64,000 nucleotides of DNA from Chitinophaga agri (GTDB lineage Bacteria; Bacteroidota; Bacteroidia; Chitinophagales; Chitinophagaceae), in NCBI RefSeq assembly GCF_010093065.1, contig NZ_CP048113.1:186001-250000 (forward strand). The letters are read 5' to 3'. The position numbers were made by a program, and so were the translations under genes. The notes beneath the pieces are model-generated. The model was given only the letters and a program-made list of their open reading frames with translations, ran no database searches and had not been told where the DNA came from. Shown in pieces: positions 50,273 to 58,098 of the stretch; the stretch's first letter is position 1; the number at the start of each line of letters is the position of its first letter.

Positions 50273-50731
50273 ATGAAAAAATGGTTTTTAATCTCTTGTA
50301 GCTTGTCTATAGGGCTATTTTCTTGTAGTGAAGGAAACGTTACTAAGACTAGTTCAGACTCGAGTCATTCTGTAGTGGACATTAAGAAAGACACTGTAGA
50401 AAAAACAGGAACGCCTCATGAATTAACTCAGTTTACAACAGATGATTGTAATCAGTTGCTTAATCGTCTTTTTCAGGGTAGTTCTTTCAAATCTGCATTT
50501 CCTAAAAATGAACTTATTGTATCCGTTGATGGTGTTAAAGACAGTATTGTTTCAATACAGGTGTCGAATAAGGAGAATAATAGTCTCACAACAGGTTGGA
50601 TAAATTTAGATTTAAGGAAGAAGGAAATGGCGGATATCACAAACGATCCCGATGCGCCGGTTATTTTGAAGTATCAGAAAGATGTGCTTGATTCTTTGCT
50701 TACCGGCTGTACTTTTAGAGATACGGAATAG
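50273..50731 (+). CDS. Small lipoprotein, candidate immunity protein for the Rhs toxin
   Basis: Signal peptide with lipobox (KKWFLISCSLSIGLFSCSEG); mature part ~130 residues, strand-rich, with two Cys (DDCNQLL near residue 65 and LTGCTF near the end) that could form a disulphide. No family recognised. A start at 50261 directly abuts the Rhs stop, and 50273 gives the cleaner signal. Immediate linkage to the variable toxin end plus export to the periplasm or outer membrane fits immunity against a peptidoglycan-degrading effector. That role is inference from position and localisation. Confidence 0.7.
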   Translation: MKKWFLISCSLSIGLFSCSEGNVTKTSSDSSHSVVDIKKDTVEKTGTPHELTQFTTDDCNQLLNRLFQGSSFKSAFPKNELIVSVDGVKDSIVSIQVSNKENNSLTTGWINLDLRKKEMADITNDPDAPVILKYQKDVLDSLLTGCTFRDTE

Positions 50732-50806
50732 AAGTTGAACCTTTATGAACATAGTTGTGATCGCAATAGATACGGTTCAGTGCCATAGTAATCGAGTTAC
50801 TTTTTT

Positions 50807-50842
50807 AAAACAGCTGGATGTTGACGTCCAGCTGTTTTTCTT
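50807..50842 (+). terminator. Rho-independent terminator after the Rhs operon
   Basis: Twelve-base perfect arms (AAAACAGCTGGA / TCCAGCTGTTTT) with an 8-base loop and a run of T, 75 bases after the lipoprotein stop. It separates the intact operon from the decayed cassette. Confidence 0.88.
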
Positions 50843-50891
50843 TTAATCAAGGTAAGTATTGAATATTGGATAAGAAGTTTTGAGTAAATGA

Positions 50892-52024
50892 TATGCAGCG
50901 CTACTGGCCTATAATGCTAAGATTGCGCCGGGCGGTTATCGCTATGGGTTTAATGGGAAGGAGAACGATAATGAGGTGAAGGGGGAGGGGAATCAGCAGG
51001 ATTATGGATTTAGGATTTATGATCCGAGGATTGGGAAGTTCTTGAGTGTGGATCCGCTGACAAAAGAGTATCCATGGAATAGTACTTATGCTTTTGCGGA
51101 AAACGATGTTATTAGGAGTATAGATCTTGACGGAGCTGAAAAGGATGTTAAAACGTTTTCTTATTATTTGTCAGACAATAAACCTAGCGTAAAAGTTACG
51201 TCTGATAATTATGTACAAGCTGAAGGTACTTTTAATACTCTTACCTTGGCTAGACGGTTAGGATTAACAAATGCAAAACCAGAGACAACAAAGGAAAGAA
51301 TAGCTAGAGGTTTAGTAGCCTCATATCACTTGCCCCAGAATGGAACATTATCTTTTTTTGAGTTTGCTCCCGGTATGGGAAAGAGAATTATGCAAGATAT
51401 TAATATACTGGTGATGGTGGGAAGCAATATACTAGATATTTCAATGCTGCGAATATTGCTTTCATGTATGATTATTATGCATTGGAGGATAAAACCGCGG
51501 CGAAAATACATAACGTAGCTGCTGCAAGTGCGAACTTAGTTGGGGCAGGAATGCTTGCGAAAGCGGAGCTTACGGCTGCTGCTAGTGAAGGTGCTGCTCA
51601 AATGAGGCAAAAGTTTGATCCAACATTACTACAAGCGGCAGAACCAGCACAAACACAATGGTATTAATATAACAAGGAAGCCGTTGGATTCTCTGAGGGG
51701 CATAACGGTGGATGGAAAATAGAGCTTAACATACCGGATAAATATCAAAAGTTGGGAATAGGTAGTGAAATTTTTCAACGAGAAGCTTCAGAGTGGGCAC
51801 TTTCTAACTTTCATGCGATGTTGGTAGAAAGCAAAGACCTGTACCAAAAAGGGCTTTCAGATAATTTGATACAATACCGTGCCGCAAAAGCATCAGGTCT
51901 AACAAGTACAGAAGCCGCATGGAAAACCTGGACAGGCAGACAGGCCCTTAAAGCGGGCTATAACCATGTTAATGTTCAGGAATTGAAGAATGGAGATGTT
52001 CACGCTGTTTTTAGTAGTAAATGA
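50892..52024 (+). pseudogene. Displaced Rhs C-terminal toxin cassette, frameshifted and interrupted
   Basis: Open frame begins about 50892 without its own start and reads the Rhs core ([37 protein letters not shown]), then an unrelated C-terminal domain. At about 51402-51404 a one-base deletion shifts the frame: the sequence continues naturally in another frame as [21 protein letters not shown] single in-frame TAA at 51665-51667 (after TQWY) interrupts that frame, and it continues as NKEAVGFSEGHNGG to the stop at 52022. Rebuilt, the variable part is ~340 residues with an Ala-rich helical middle and a KLGIGSEIFQREASEWAL...GDVHAVFSSK end that I cannot assign. It was probably a former toxin of the upstream gene, displaced by the present one. 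Confidence 0.82.
50937..51007 (+). repeat. 71-bp perfect direct repeat, copy 2 (in displaced cassette)
   Basis: Same sequence as 49268-49338, 1669 bases downstream. Identity breaks just after GATTATGG, where the amino-acid sequence stays alike (RIYDPRI against RVYDPRI). Confidence 0.9.
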
Positions 52025-52028
52025 TAAT

Positions 52029-52649
52029 ATGAAAATGGATAATACTTGTTGCTTGTCATTTTATGATGAAAGGCATGTTGAATTTAGCTTTAAAGAGTAT
52101 CCAATTCTGTATGAAAATTGGTATAATCAACATTTTTTTGGTAACATTTTTCACATTTTAGATATGAAAATGTCTGAACAGTTAGCAGATTGTGCATATC
52201 AACAACTTGACCTTTATTTAAAGAATTATGAAGCACCTTTGCCTTCAAATAATTCAAGGTTTGGATACGTGAAGAATATTACTCTTGATACAGACGGAAC
52301 AAAATTAATGATAGACTTATCTGTGTCGGAGCATTTTAAAATTCACATGTTAAACGATATATATGGTAGCTTGAAGGAATCTTTAGTTAAACTGAAAGAA
52401 TCTTATATAATTCCCCGAAATAGTTTTTTAAATGAATATCATTTGTCTATAATTTACCGTATTAAATATTTAATAGGGAAAGGAGTTGAAAAACGAACTG
52501 ATATTGAGAAAAGTTTATTAAATGAATTTTTGGGGAATGTTTCTGTAGGGTTTATTAATAGTGTAATTACTAGTTTGAACGACCTTCCAATAGTGAATAA
52601 TTACGGTGGTAGGCTTTTAGAAGGGAAGTATTTACGGTTTTTTTATTAA
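52029..52649 (+). CDS. Unknown protein, candidate immunity gene of the displaced cassette
   Basis: About 206 residues from ATG 52029 (an ATG at 51990 overlaps the cassette end). Soluble, acidic-mixed, rich in Asn/Tyr/Ile, no signal peptide; motifs of no family known to me. It follows the toxin remnant by 4 bases, as immunity genes do, and its low GC resembles that of the cassette. The reading frame is intact although the toxin is broken, which is common for orphan immunity genes kept as protection. The lack of a signal would imply a cytoplasmic toxin target. Function is inferred from position only. Confidence 0.6.
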   Translation: MKMDNTCCLSFYDERHVEFSFKEYPILYENWYNQHFFGNIFHILDMKMSEQLADCAYQQLDLYLKNYEAPLPSNNSRFGYVKNITLDTDGTKLMIDLSVSEHFKIHMLNDIYGSLKESLVKLKESYIIPRNSFLNEYHLSIIYRIKYLIGKGVEKRTDIEKSLLNEFLGNVSVGFINSVITSLNDLPIVNNYGGRLLEGKYLRFFY

Positions 52650-52730
52650 AGCGATACTTTTTTGTGAAAAGTTACTAACGGAGTATATGATTGTAGAAGG
52701 AAATAGTTGAACAGATAATAGTATTAATGC

Positions 52731-52787
52731 TTCTAATAAATAAAAAATCCCCGGTCAATTTGACCGGGGATTTTTTATTTATTAGAA
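52731..52787. terminator. Bidirectional terminator: 28-bp perfect inverted repeat
   Basis: Arms 52731-52758 and 52760-52787 are perfect reverse complements around one central base. The core is ATCCCCGGTCAA/TTGACCGGGGAT flanked by A-rich and T-rich tails, so it can terminate transcription from both sides. It contains the stop codon (52775-52777) of the leftward XRE gene. Two apparent ORFs with the same peptide on both strands here are artefacts of the symmetry. Confidence 0.88.
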
Positions 52788-53122
52788 AAAGCTTTTTTAG
52801 TTCTGGCGTTTTGAAGCAACCCATCAATGGTATAGAGGATACAGTGTTTATCTTCATCTGGCAGTCCGTTAATCTCATTAAGTCGCTGCAACATAATAGG
52901 GTCTTTTAAGACGTTGCTGTCGGTAGCTTTCCCCAATAAATATCCCACAGTAGTATCCATGAGTTTAGCTAGTTTTTTAGCGACTTCGATGGACGGCATC
53001 ATCTCATCACGTTCGTACTTACCAATGACAGTATAAGAAGTCGACATCATTTTAGCCAGTTCCTGCTGGGAGAGACTTTTGGCGTCTCTACACTCTCTCA
53101 CTCTTTTACCAAAAGTAGCCAT
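52775..53122 (-). CDS. XRE-family HTH regulator
   Basis: 115 residues. An N-terminal Cro/C1-type HTH (VRECRDAKSLSQQELAKMMSTSYTVIGKYERDEMMPSIEVAKKLAKLMDTT is split over five helices), then a short helical dimerisation tail (LQRLNEINGLPDEDKHCILY). This is the size and layout of small phage/element-type repressors in Bacteroidota. It stands next to a Toprim/primase remnant and may be a leftover of the same mobile element, or of a toxin-antitoxin-like unit. An inverted repeat at 53140-53161 lies 18 bases upstream and could be its operator. Confidence 0.85.
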   Translation of the reverse strand: MATFGKRVRECRDAKSLSQQELAKMMSTSYTVIGKYERDEMMPSIEVAKKLAKLMDTTVGYLLGKATDSNVLKDPIMLQRLNEINGLPDEDKHCILYTIDGLLQNARTKKAFSNK

Positions 53123-53139
53123 TGTTTAAATCGTATTAG

Positions 53140-53161
53140 GTACTAAAAAGCCCTATAGTAC
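53140..53161. promoter_or_regulatory. Inverted repeat upstream of the XRE gene, possible operator
   Basis: GTACTA-N10-TAGTAC, 18 bases before the XRE start on the minus strand. Size and place fit autoregulation by a small repressor. Confidence 0.4.
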
Positions 53162-53775
53162 GGAGAATAAGCAAATTATCACCGTGGGGTACGGCTCGTG
53201 ATGGCGGGCAGGCTTATCGGCCTTTTGGGAAGTATTGTATTGTGTTCGCATTACGGAATAGTGGCGGTGCTATCAGTGGTATGTACTTCCGTAGTACAAT
53301 CAATGATGATACGCAGCGTCATTATTATCTAAAAGACAGGCGGGGATTATATCTAGGTTACCCGAACTCAGATATTACAAAGCTGATCCTGACAGAATCA
53401 GTGATAGATGCAGCGACTTTATTACAGCATAGTAAAATAAGTGAGTCTTATGGTATCCTGGCTTGTTATGGCACTAATGGTCTGACCGCAGAGCATGAAG
53501 CGGCGATTGTGGGCCTGAGCCAGTTGCAGGGGATCATTTTTGCTTTTGACGGTGATAATGCAGTGCGTAAGGCGGTAGAGAAATACAGCACTTTGTTAAA
53601 ACAGCGGTTGCCTAATGTGCAGCTGAGTAACATCGTGTTGCCAGTGGGAGAAGGTATTAATAGTATGGGCGTTAGTCATACGCCGGGCGTGTTTAGGGAG
53701 CTATTACAAGGTAGGACTGCCTTATTTTTTCAACTGAGGGTTCATCTGAAAAAAAAGAACCCTAGACTTCAGTAG
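53140..53775 (+). pseudogene. Truncated Toprim/primase-like gene of a mobile element
   Basis: The frame is open from 53140 with no credible start before GTG 53242. It shows the Toprim core of element-borne CHC2/Toprim proteins: LILTESVIDAATLLQ (catalytic Glu), ILACYGTNGL, IIFAFDGDNA (Asp-x-Asp) and LPVGEGINSM. The N-terminal zinc-binding part is absent, since the stop at 53137 lies just upstream. The end looks frameshifted at a T6 run (53725-53730): one more T would give STEGSSEKK, which fits the family better than FQLRVHLKKK. It is a broken remnant, no longer functional. Confidence 0.75.
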
Positions 53776-54041
53776 ATTAAAATCTTTCTATAAATTTTTA
53801 TAGGAGAAGTTGATAGTTATTATTTGATAGGTAGCTAGTTGACAGATGAGTAAAGCGCTATTGGATAGATGAAAACTTATAAAGGGTATGTCTAAAAGGC
53901 CTTATTTAATACAATCTTAGGATCTATTTTTATTCCATCGGGTGCCCGAATAAAAGGGTGGTGTAGCATACTATGGCGCACCAATATACCGACGCTCAGG
54001 GACAATTAAATACCCGGGATACCTGTAAACAGAATCATACA

Positions 54042-54704
54042 ATGAAAAAATGTAATAATTTTGCGCCATCCGCACAAGCTGCGGTGTTAAAATTATTCCC
54101 TATACAGATGTTCACCAGATCCGCTTTTCGTAATTCAGGCGTGTTGATACTCCTAATAATGTGCTCTCTATATGCGTGGGGGCAACAACCAGCGCAATCC
54201 ACCTGTCAGGTTCAGATAGACGAGTATATCATTCCATTACTGTGGGACTTCACTGGCATAAAACCTAAAATCCCGTTGGAAGAAGATGTGGAGATAGTTG
54301 ATCCTAACCAATGGAGATACTTTTATAGCGCTAATATCATTGAGGCACCACAATACACTATAACGCCTGAAGTTGACTTTGAAGGTAGTAAGAAGGATGT
54401 CCAGAAGATAACTAAGTATTCTTTTAATTATGTGGTGGAGATAGCCAGGAAAGATATGAAAGACGCACCAAAAATTATAACGGAGGTATTTAAAAAGATA
54501 GATGCTCAATTGCCCTTTCTGAAAAATACATCTTTAGTAATTGGTGAGCGTAAACGTATATCGTCTGACTGTGGCATTTGTAGTGTTTCAGTTGCAAGAC
54601 CAAGGTCGGTCGGTGGTACTGCAAATGAAATAGAGATCAATATAGATCTCACGCCGCAAGCCTCCGCAGCCGCCAGCAAAGCCGCAGACAAGCCGAAAAG
54701 CTAG
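54042..54704 (+). CDS. Secreted protein of unknown function
   Basis: About 220 residues. An in-frame ATG at 53973 gives a longer form, and 54108 (MFTRSAFRNSG) begins the most normal signal peptide (VLILLIMCSLYAWGQQ); 54042 is a compromise. The mature part contains a mixed alpha/beta region (WRYFYSANIIEAPQYTI, FNYVVEIARKDM) and a paired CGICS near the end, then an Ala/Lys-rich tail (ASAAASKAADKPKS). I recognise no family. It is followed by a small ORF 19 bases on. Confidence 0.6.
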   Translation: MKKCNNFAPSAQAAVLKLFPIQMFTRSAFRNSGVLILLIMCSLYAWGQQPAQSTCQVQIDEYIIPLLWDFTGIKPKIPLEEDVEIVDPNQWRYFYSANIIEAPQYTITPEVDFEGSKKDVQKITKYSFNYVVEIARKDMKDAPKIITEVFKKIDAQLPFLKNTSLVIGERKRISSDCGICSVSVARPRSVGGTANEIEINIDLTPQASAAASKAADKPKS

Positions 54705-54723
54705 GATAGAAACGTATTACACT

Positions 54724-55041
54724 ATGACGCTGACAGCATTGATCAGTTATTTCAGGAAAGGCGGTTCCTATGAAGAATTTTGCCTTTCCTGTGAGCTGGA
54801 TGCACGATCCGAAGTGATTGAGATCTATATGGAACAACCTTGGGAGATAAACAATGATATCGCCTTGTTCGAAATAGAAAAAACCGAAGGACTGGCTGAA
54901 TACACCGCTAACAATAAAAAATATTCGAACCTGTTTGATTTTTACTATTTCCTTGATGTGGTTGATGAGTCGAAGAATATGACAATAACAGATGGTGAAC
55001 TGGCTGAGAGATTATTATCGTATGTCAGAGATGACGCCTGA
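54724..55041 (+). CDS. Small protein of unknown function
   Basis: 105 residues, acidic, cytosolic, no recognised domain. Visible features: a Cys pair (FCLSCEL) near residue 20 and an aromatic stretch (NLFDFYYFLDVVDE) near residue 75. It follows the secreted protein at 54042 closely and may be co-transcribed. No function can be given. Confidence 0.55.
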   Translation: MTLTALISYFRKGGSYEEFCLSCELDARSEVIEIYMEQPWEINNDIALFEIEKTEGLAEYTANNKKYSNLFDFYYFLDVVDESKNMTITDGELAERLLSYVRDDA

Positions 55042-55176
55042 AAATTTGCCGTATTTTACACCAGAGATTATCAAATAGACATTTCTCTTTTTATATTGTT
55101 TATCAGCTGTTTAGCCTGTTAAATCTTATCTCATTTCATGGATTGGTAACTCCTGTTCCATTATATTTATAGGACT

Positions 55177-55389
55177 ATGAAACATCTCCTTATACTCTTA
55201 CTATTGTCAGGGCTCTCCCCATTCCAATCCCAGGAAGTCTACATCTGCCGGTCGGGCACCAGCTATGCCTACCACCGTAAATTGTGTCAGGGATTACGTA
55301 ACTGTACTCACCGGATAGATACTGTTACGGTGAAAGATGCGGTCGCATCCGGCCATACAAAGGCATGCGGATATTGTTACAAAAGATAG
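55177..55389 (+). CDS. Small secreted Cys/His-rich protein
   Basis: 70 residues: signal peptide (LLILLLLSGLSPFQSQ) and a ~48-residue mature domain with the pattern VYIC-x-S...YH...LCQGLRNCTHRI...A...GHTKACGYCY. Six Cys and several His suggest a metal site or disulphides. The same pattern occurs as a C-terminal tail in various secreted Bacteroidota proteins (memory-based). Role unknown. Confidence 0.68.
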   Translation: MKHLLILLLLSGLSPFQSQEVYICRSGTSYAYHRKLCQGLRNCTHRIDTVTVKDAVASGHTKACGYCYKR

Positions 55390-55547
55390 TATTACGGACG
55401 AACGTGTTCTCCCACGAGGATAAAAGACGACATATCCATTTATTGTAGCCAGGACTTACAGCCGCCTGTATCTTTTCATTCAGGATATCATTGCCCCTAT
55501 ATCTTACCTAGCTCATAAGGAGCTTATATAAAACAGAGAGATACAAC

Positions 55548-55937
55548 CTATTCAGTAAGTCTATAGGTAACAGGTATATACATCAGCGTACGCACGGGCT
55601 TACCATTCACGCTTCCTGGTTGCCAGGTGGGCATACTGTTAACCAGTTTTGTGTTCACCTGGTCAAAGAAATTCGCGTCTTTTGTAGCTGTTTTGATATT
55701 GCTTGGACGTCCATTCTCTTCTATGACAAAAGAGATCAATATTCTTCCTTCGAAACAGATATCCGTGTTCGCCGGCCAGCGTTTGTTTTTGTCGATAAAT
55801 GATTGCATCGCCTGTTTTCCACCAGGGAATATCGGCGGTTGATCTACCTGTGTATATAACACTGGAGCGGCAGTGTCGCTATGGACGCCTGTATGTAAAC
55901 ACATGGTGAATTGCAGGCATAAAGTTGTTAAAAGCAT
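55548..55937 (-). CDS. Short TonB C-terminal-domain protein without membrane anchor
   Basis: 129 residues: a cleavable-looking signal (LLTTLCLQFTMCLHTG) and one TonB_C domain (PPIFPGGKQAMQSFI, GRILISFVIEENGRPSNIK, MPTWQPGSVNGKPVRTLMYIPVTYRL). It lacks the anchor helix and proline-rich spacer of real TonB, so it cannot couple ExbBD energy in the usual way; such free domains may modulate receptors or act elsewhere in the periplasm. It lies 10 bases downstream of the GntR regulator gene and is probably in its operon. Confidence 0.8.
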   Translation of the reverse strand: MLLTTLCLQFTMCLHTGVHSDTAAPVLYTQVDQPPIFPGGKQAMQSFIDKNKRWPANTDICFEGRILISFVIEENGRPSNIKTATKDANFFDQVNTKLVNSMPTWQPGSVNGKPVRTLMYIPVTYRLTE

Positions 55938-55947
55938 AAAGCTATGT

Positions 55948-56964
55948 CTAAAGCGAATTCCTTAATATCAACCTGAACGGATTCTTTACCCTGTCTCTTT
56001 TCTTCTCCAGCACCATCTTTGCGGCACTCGCTCCCATCTGCTCATGATCCGTCGATATTACGGTGATCCCATCCAATAATATCTCCTTGAGCAGGGTCTC
56101 ATTATAAGACACGATCCCGACGTCCTTCCCAATCGTCAGCTGATTATTCCGGCATATCTTCACCAGGTTCACCAGGTCCGTTTCTTCGATGATAATATAA
56201 GCCTGCCCTTTAGTTACAGGTGTATGCATCTCAATGCCCTCAATAACAGAAAAGTTAAAATCCTGCATCCGGCAGAAATATCGGAAACCTTTCTCTATTT
56301 CTTTCGGATAAGGGGTAAGGCCGGGATTTACGAACACCAGGCTGCTATACTTCTTCAGAGCCGGTAGCGCCTCGTGCAATGCCTCGTATATATCCTTTTC
56401 GAAATTCTGGTACACGGTGCCATAGTCGCCGGTTAACTCCTGTACATCCCTGTCAAGTAGGATCAGCTGTTCTGGCGGGATCTTTTTCAGGATCTCAAGG
56501 ACTTTTTCCGGCTGCTCATAGAAATGTGGCATGATCACATAGTAATCATAGTCGCTTAAATGATTGCTGATCAGGTTCTCAAACAGTGGTACGCTATGGT
56601 GGTGGATATGCAGATCTACGAACACATTCTCTCCTAAAGCTTTCACAAAACTGTTGTATACCTGTTTTTTGTAATTGCTTATCTTGTTGAAAATAAGCAA
56701 TATGCGGAGCGGAATGACCACATCAGTACGGTTGATGAAGTAGCCTTTCCCCTTTACGGAAATGATCACTTTCTTATCCCGTAATTCTTTGTATGCCTTC
56801 TCTACCGTGCCTCTTGACAGGAGATATTCTTCACTCAGTTCGTTGATGGAGGGAATTTGCTGGTCTCGGGTTAATATGCCATCGCGGACGGCTGCCATAA
56901 TGGAATCCGCAATCTGCATGTAAACGGGAATTTTGCTGTTGGTGTCAATCTGCAAGCCTTTCAT
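55948..56964 (-). CDS. GntR-family regulator with LacI-type effector domain
   Basis: An N-terminal GntR winged HTH (KIPVYMQIADSI, QIPSINELSEEYLLSRGTVEKAYKELRDKKVI, GKGYFI), then a periplasmic-binding-protein-like sugar domain (LRILLIFNKIS, DYYVIMPHFYEQ, DVGIVSYNETLLKEI, TDHEQMGASAAKMVLEK). This fusion is common in Bacteroidota and usually regulates sugar uptake. It is divergent from the Crp-like gene with 92 bases between, which hold a 12-bp inverted repeat. Confidence 0.9.
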   Translation of the reverse strand: MKGLQIDTNSKIPVYMQIADSIMAAVRDGILTRDQQIPSINELSEEYLLSRGTVEKAYKELRDKKVIISVKGKGYFINRTDVVIPLRILLIFNKISNYKKQVYNSFVKALGENVFVDLHIHHHSVPLFENLISNHLSDYDYYVIMPHFYEQPEKVLEILKKIPPEQLILLDRDVQELTGDYGTVYQNFEKDIYEALHEALPALKKYSSLVFVNPGLTPYPKEIEKGFRYFCRMQDFNFSVIEGIEMHTPVTKGQAYIIIEETDLVNLVKICRNNQLTIGKDVGIVSYNETLLKEILLDGITVISTDHEQMGASAAKMVLEKKRDRVKNPFRLILRNSL

Positions 56965-57011
56965 GACGGGAAAATAGGAAAGAATTGGGAAATGGGAAAG
57001 CGGATAGTACT

Positions 57012-57041
57012 TTTATCAGGAAATAGTATTTTCCTGATAAA
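57012..57041. promoter_or_regulatory. Inverted repeat between gntR and crp-like genes
   Basis: TTTATCAGGAAA-N6-TTTCCTGATAAA, perfect 12-base arms, 16 bases before the Crp-like ATG and 48 bases before the GntR start. Likely an operator for one of the two regulators; it is not followed by a T-run, so a terminator is less likely. Confidence 0.6.
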
Positions 57042-57056
57042 GGCTGCTGATCAGCA

Positions 57057-57620
57057 ATGGACATAGAACAGATCATATACAACATATACCGGCTTCCCGT
57101 TGGGTCTCTGACTGCATTCAAGGAACATATCACCGAGGTGGAATATGCCAAAGGCAAGATCCTCGTAAGGGCTAATAAGGTTGAAGAAAGCCTGTTTTTC
57201 ATTAAAACAGGTATCGCCAGAGCCTTCGCCAGAAAAGGTGACCAGGAAGTCACTTTCTGGTTCGGAAAGGAAGGGGATACCCTGCTTTCCATGCGCAGCT
57301 ATGTAGAGGATCTCCCCGGTTATGAAGATATCGAGCTACTGGAAAACGCCCAGTTGTATGAACTTAAGTCAGCCGATCTGAAACGTCTCTTTGACACAGA
57401 CATTCACATCGCCAACTGGGGAAGGAAATTCGCTGAGTTCGAATTAATGAAGGCGGAAAAGAGACTCATCTCCCTTCAGTTCAACACCGCTACGCAGCGT
57501 TATGAAGAGTTGCTCAGAGAGAATCCCAATCTCATTCAGCGTGTTCAGTTAGGGCATATTGCCTCTTACCTGGGTATCACACAGGTGAGCCTCAGCCGTA
57601 TTCGCGCAGAGGTGAAATGA
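57057..57620 (+). CDS. Crp/Fnr-family regulator
   Basis: 187 residues. The cyclic-nucleotide-binding-like beta roll (EYAKGKILVRANKVEESLFFIKTG is in two strands, FWFGKEGDTLLSMRSYV) is followed by a dimer helix and a short HTH (LGHIASYLGITQVSLSRIRAEV). The Arg/Ser residues that bind cAMP are not evident, as in most Bacteroidota members, so the effector is unknown. It sits 78 bases upstream of an SMR exporter and probably controls it. Confidence 0.9.
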   Translation: MDIEQIIYNIYRLPVGSLTAFKEHITEVEYAKGKILVRANKVEESLFFIKTGIARAFARKGDQEVTFWFGKEGDTLLSMRSYVEDLPGYEDIELLENAQLYELKSADLKRLFDTDIHIANWGRKFAEFELMKAEKRLISLQFNTATQRYEELLRENPNLIQRVQLGHIASYLGITQVSLSRIRAEVK

Positions 57621-57698
57621 TCCAATTTTTTATCATTTGTAAAATACAGGTGCCCGATCAGTGACTAACTTTGCCCTGCGTTTTATAAACAGCAGTAT

Positions 57699-58028
57699 AT
57701 GAACTGGATATTATTGATCATTGGCGGATTATTTGAAGTTGGTTTTACATTTTGTCTCGGCAAGGCGAAAGACGCCACCGGAGATGCGTCATACTGGTGG
57801 TACGCGGGATTTGTGGTGAGCCTCTTTGGGAGTATGTATCTGTTGCTCAAAGCAACGCAAACCCTGCCATTAGGAACCGCTTATGCGGTCTGGACAGGTA
57901 TTGGTGCCGTAGGTACTGTACTTGTAGGCATATTGGTATTTAAAGAGCCGGCTACGTTTCTAAGGATACTGTTTATCACTACGTTAATTGGTTCTATTAT
58001 CGGACTGAAAGCCGTTTCATCACATTGA
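57699..58028 (+). CDS. Small multidrug resistance (SMR) transporter, Gdx/SugE-like
   Basis: 109 residues, four membrane helices. The essential Glu in helix 1 is seen in GGLFEVGFTFCLGKAK (residue 13), and the Gly-rich signature GTAYAVWTGIGAVGT in helix 3. The GLFEVG form is closer to guanidinium exporters (Gdx/SugE) than to EmrE, but substrate assignment is tentative. It likely works as an antiparallel homodimer driven by proton exchange; no second SMR gene is adjacent. Confidence 0.9.
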   Translation: MNWILLIIGGLFEVGFTFCLGKAKDATGDASYWWYAGFVVSLFGSMYLLLKATQTLPLGTAYAVWTGIGAVGTVLVGILVFKEPATFLRILFITTLIGSIIGLKAVSSH

Positions 58029-58052
58029 TCTGAAAGTTTACAGAACAGCTAG

Positions 58053-58093
58053 AAAGAAGTCGCAGCATTACCAGGCTGCGACTTCTTTTTTTT
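58053..58093 (+). terminator. Rho-independent terminator after the SMR gene
   Basis: AAAGAAGTCGCAGC / GCTGCGACTTCTTT, 14-base perfect arms with 8-base loop, then a T-run. 25 bases after the SMR stop. Confidence 0.92.
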
Positions 58094-58098
58094 AACCC

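Noticed and set aside
49268..51007. Insertion sequence ends at the 71-bp repeat
   Set aside because: The repeat is coding Rhs core in the same frame, direct not inverted, and there is no transposase nearby.
52675..52909. Two opposite ORFs with the same peptide (LLINKKSPVNLTGDFLF-like)
   Set aside because: They are created by the 57-bp inverted repeat terminator; not genes.
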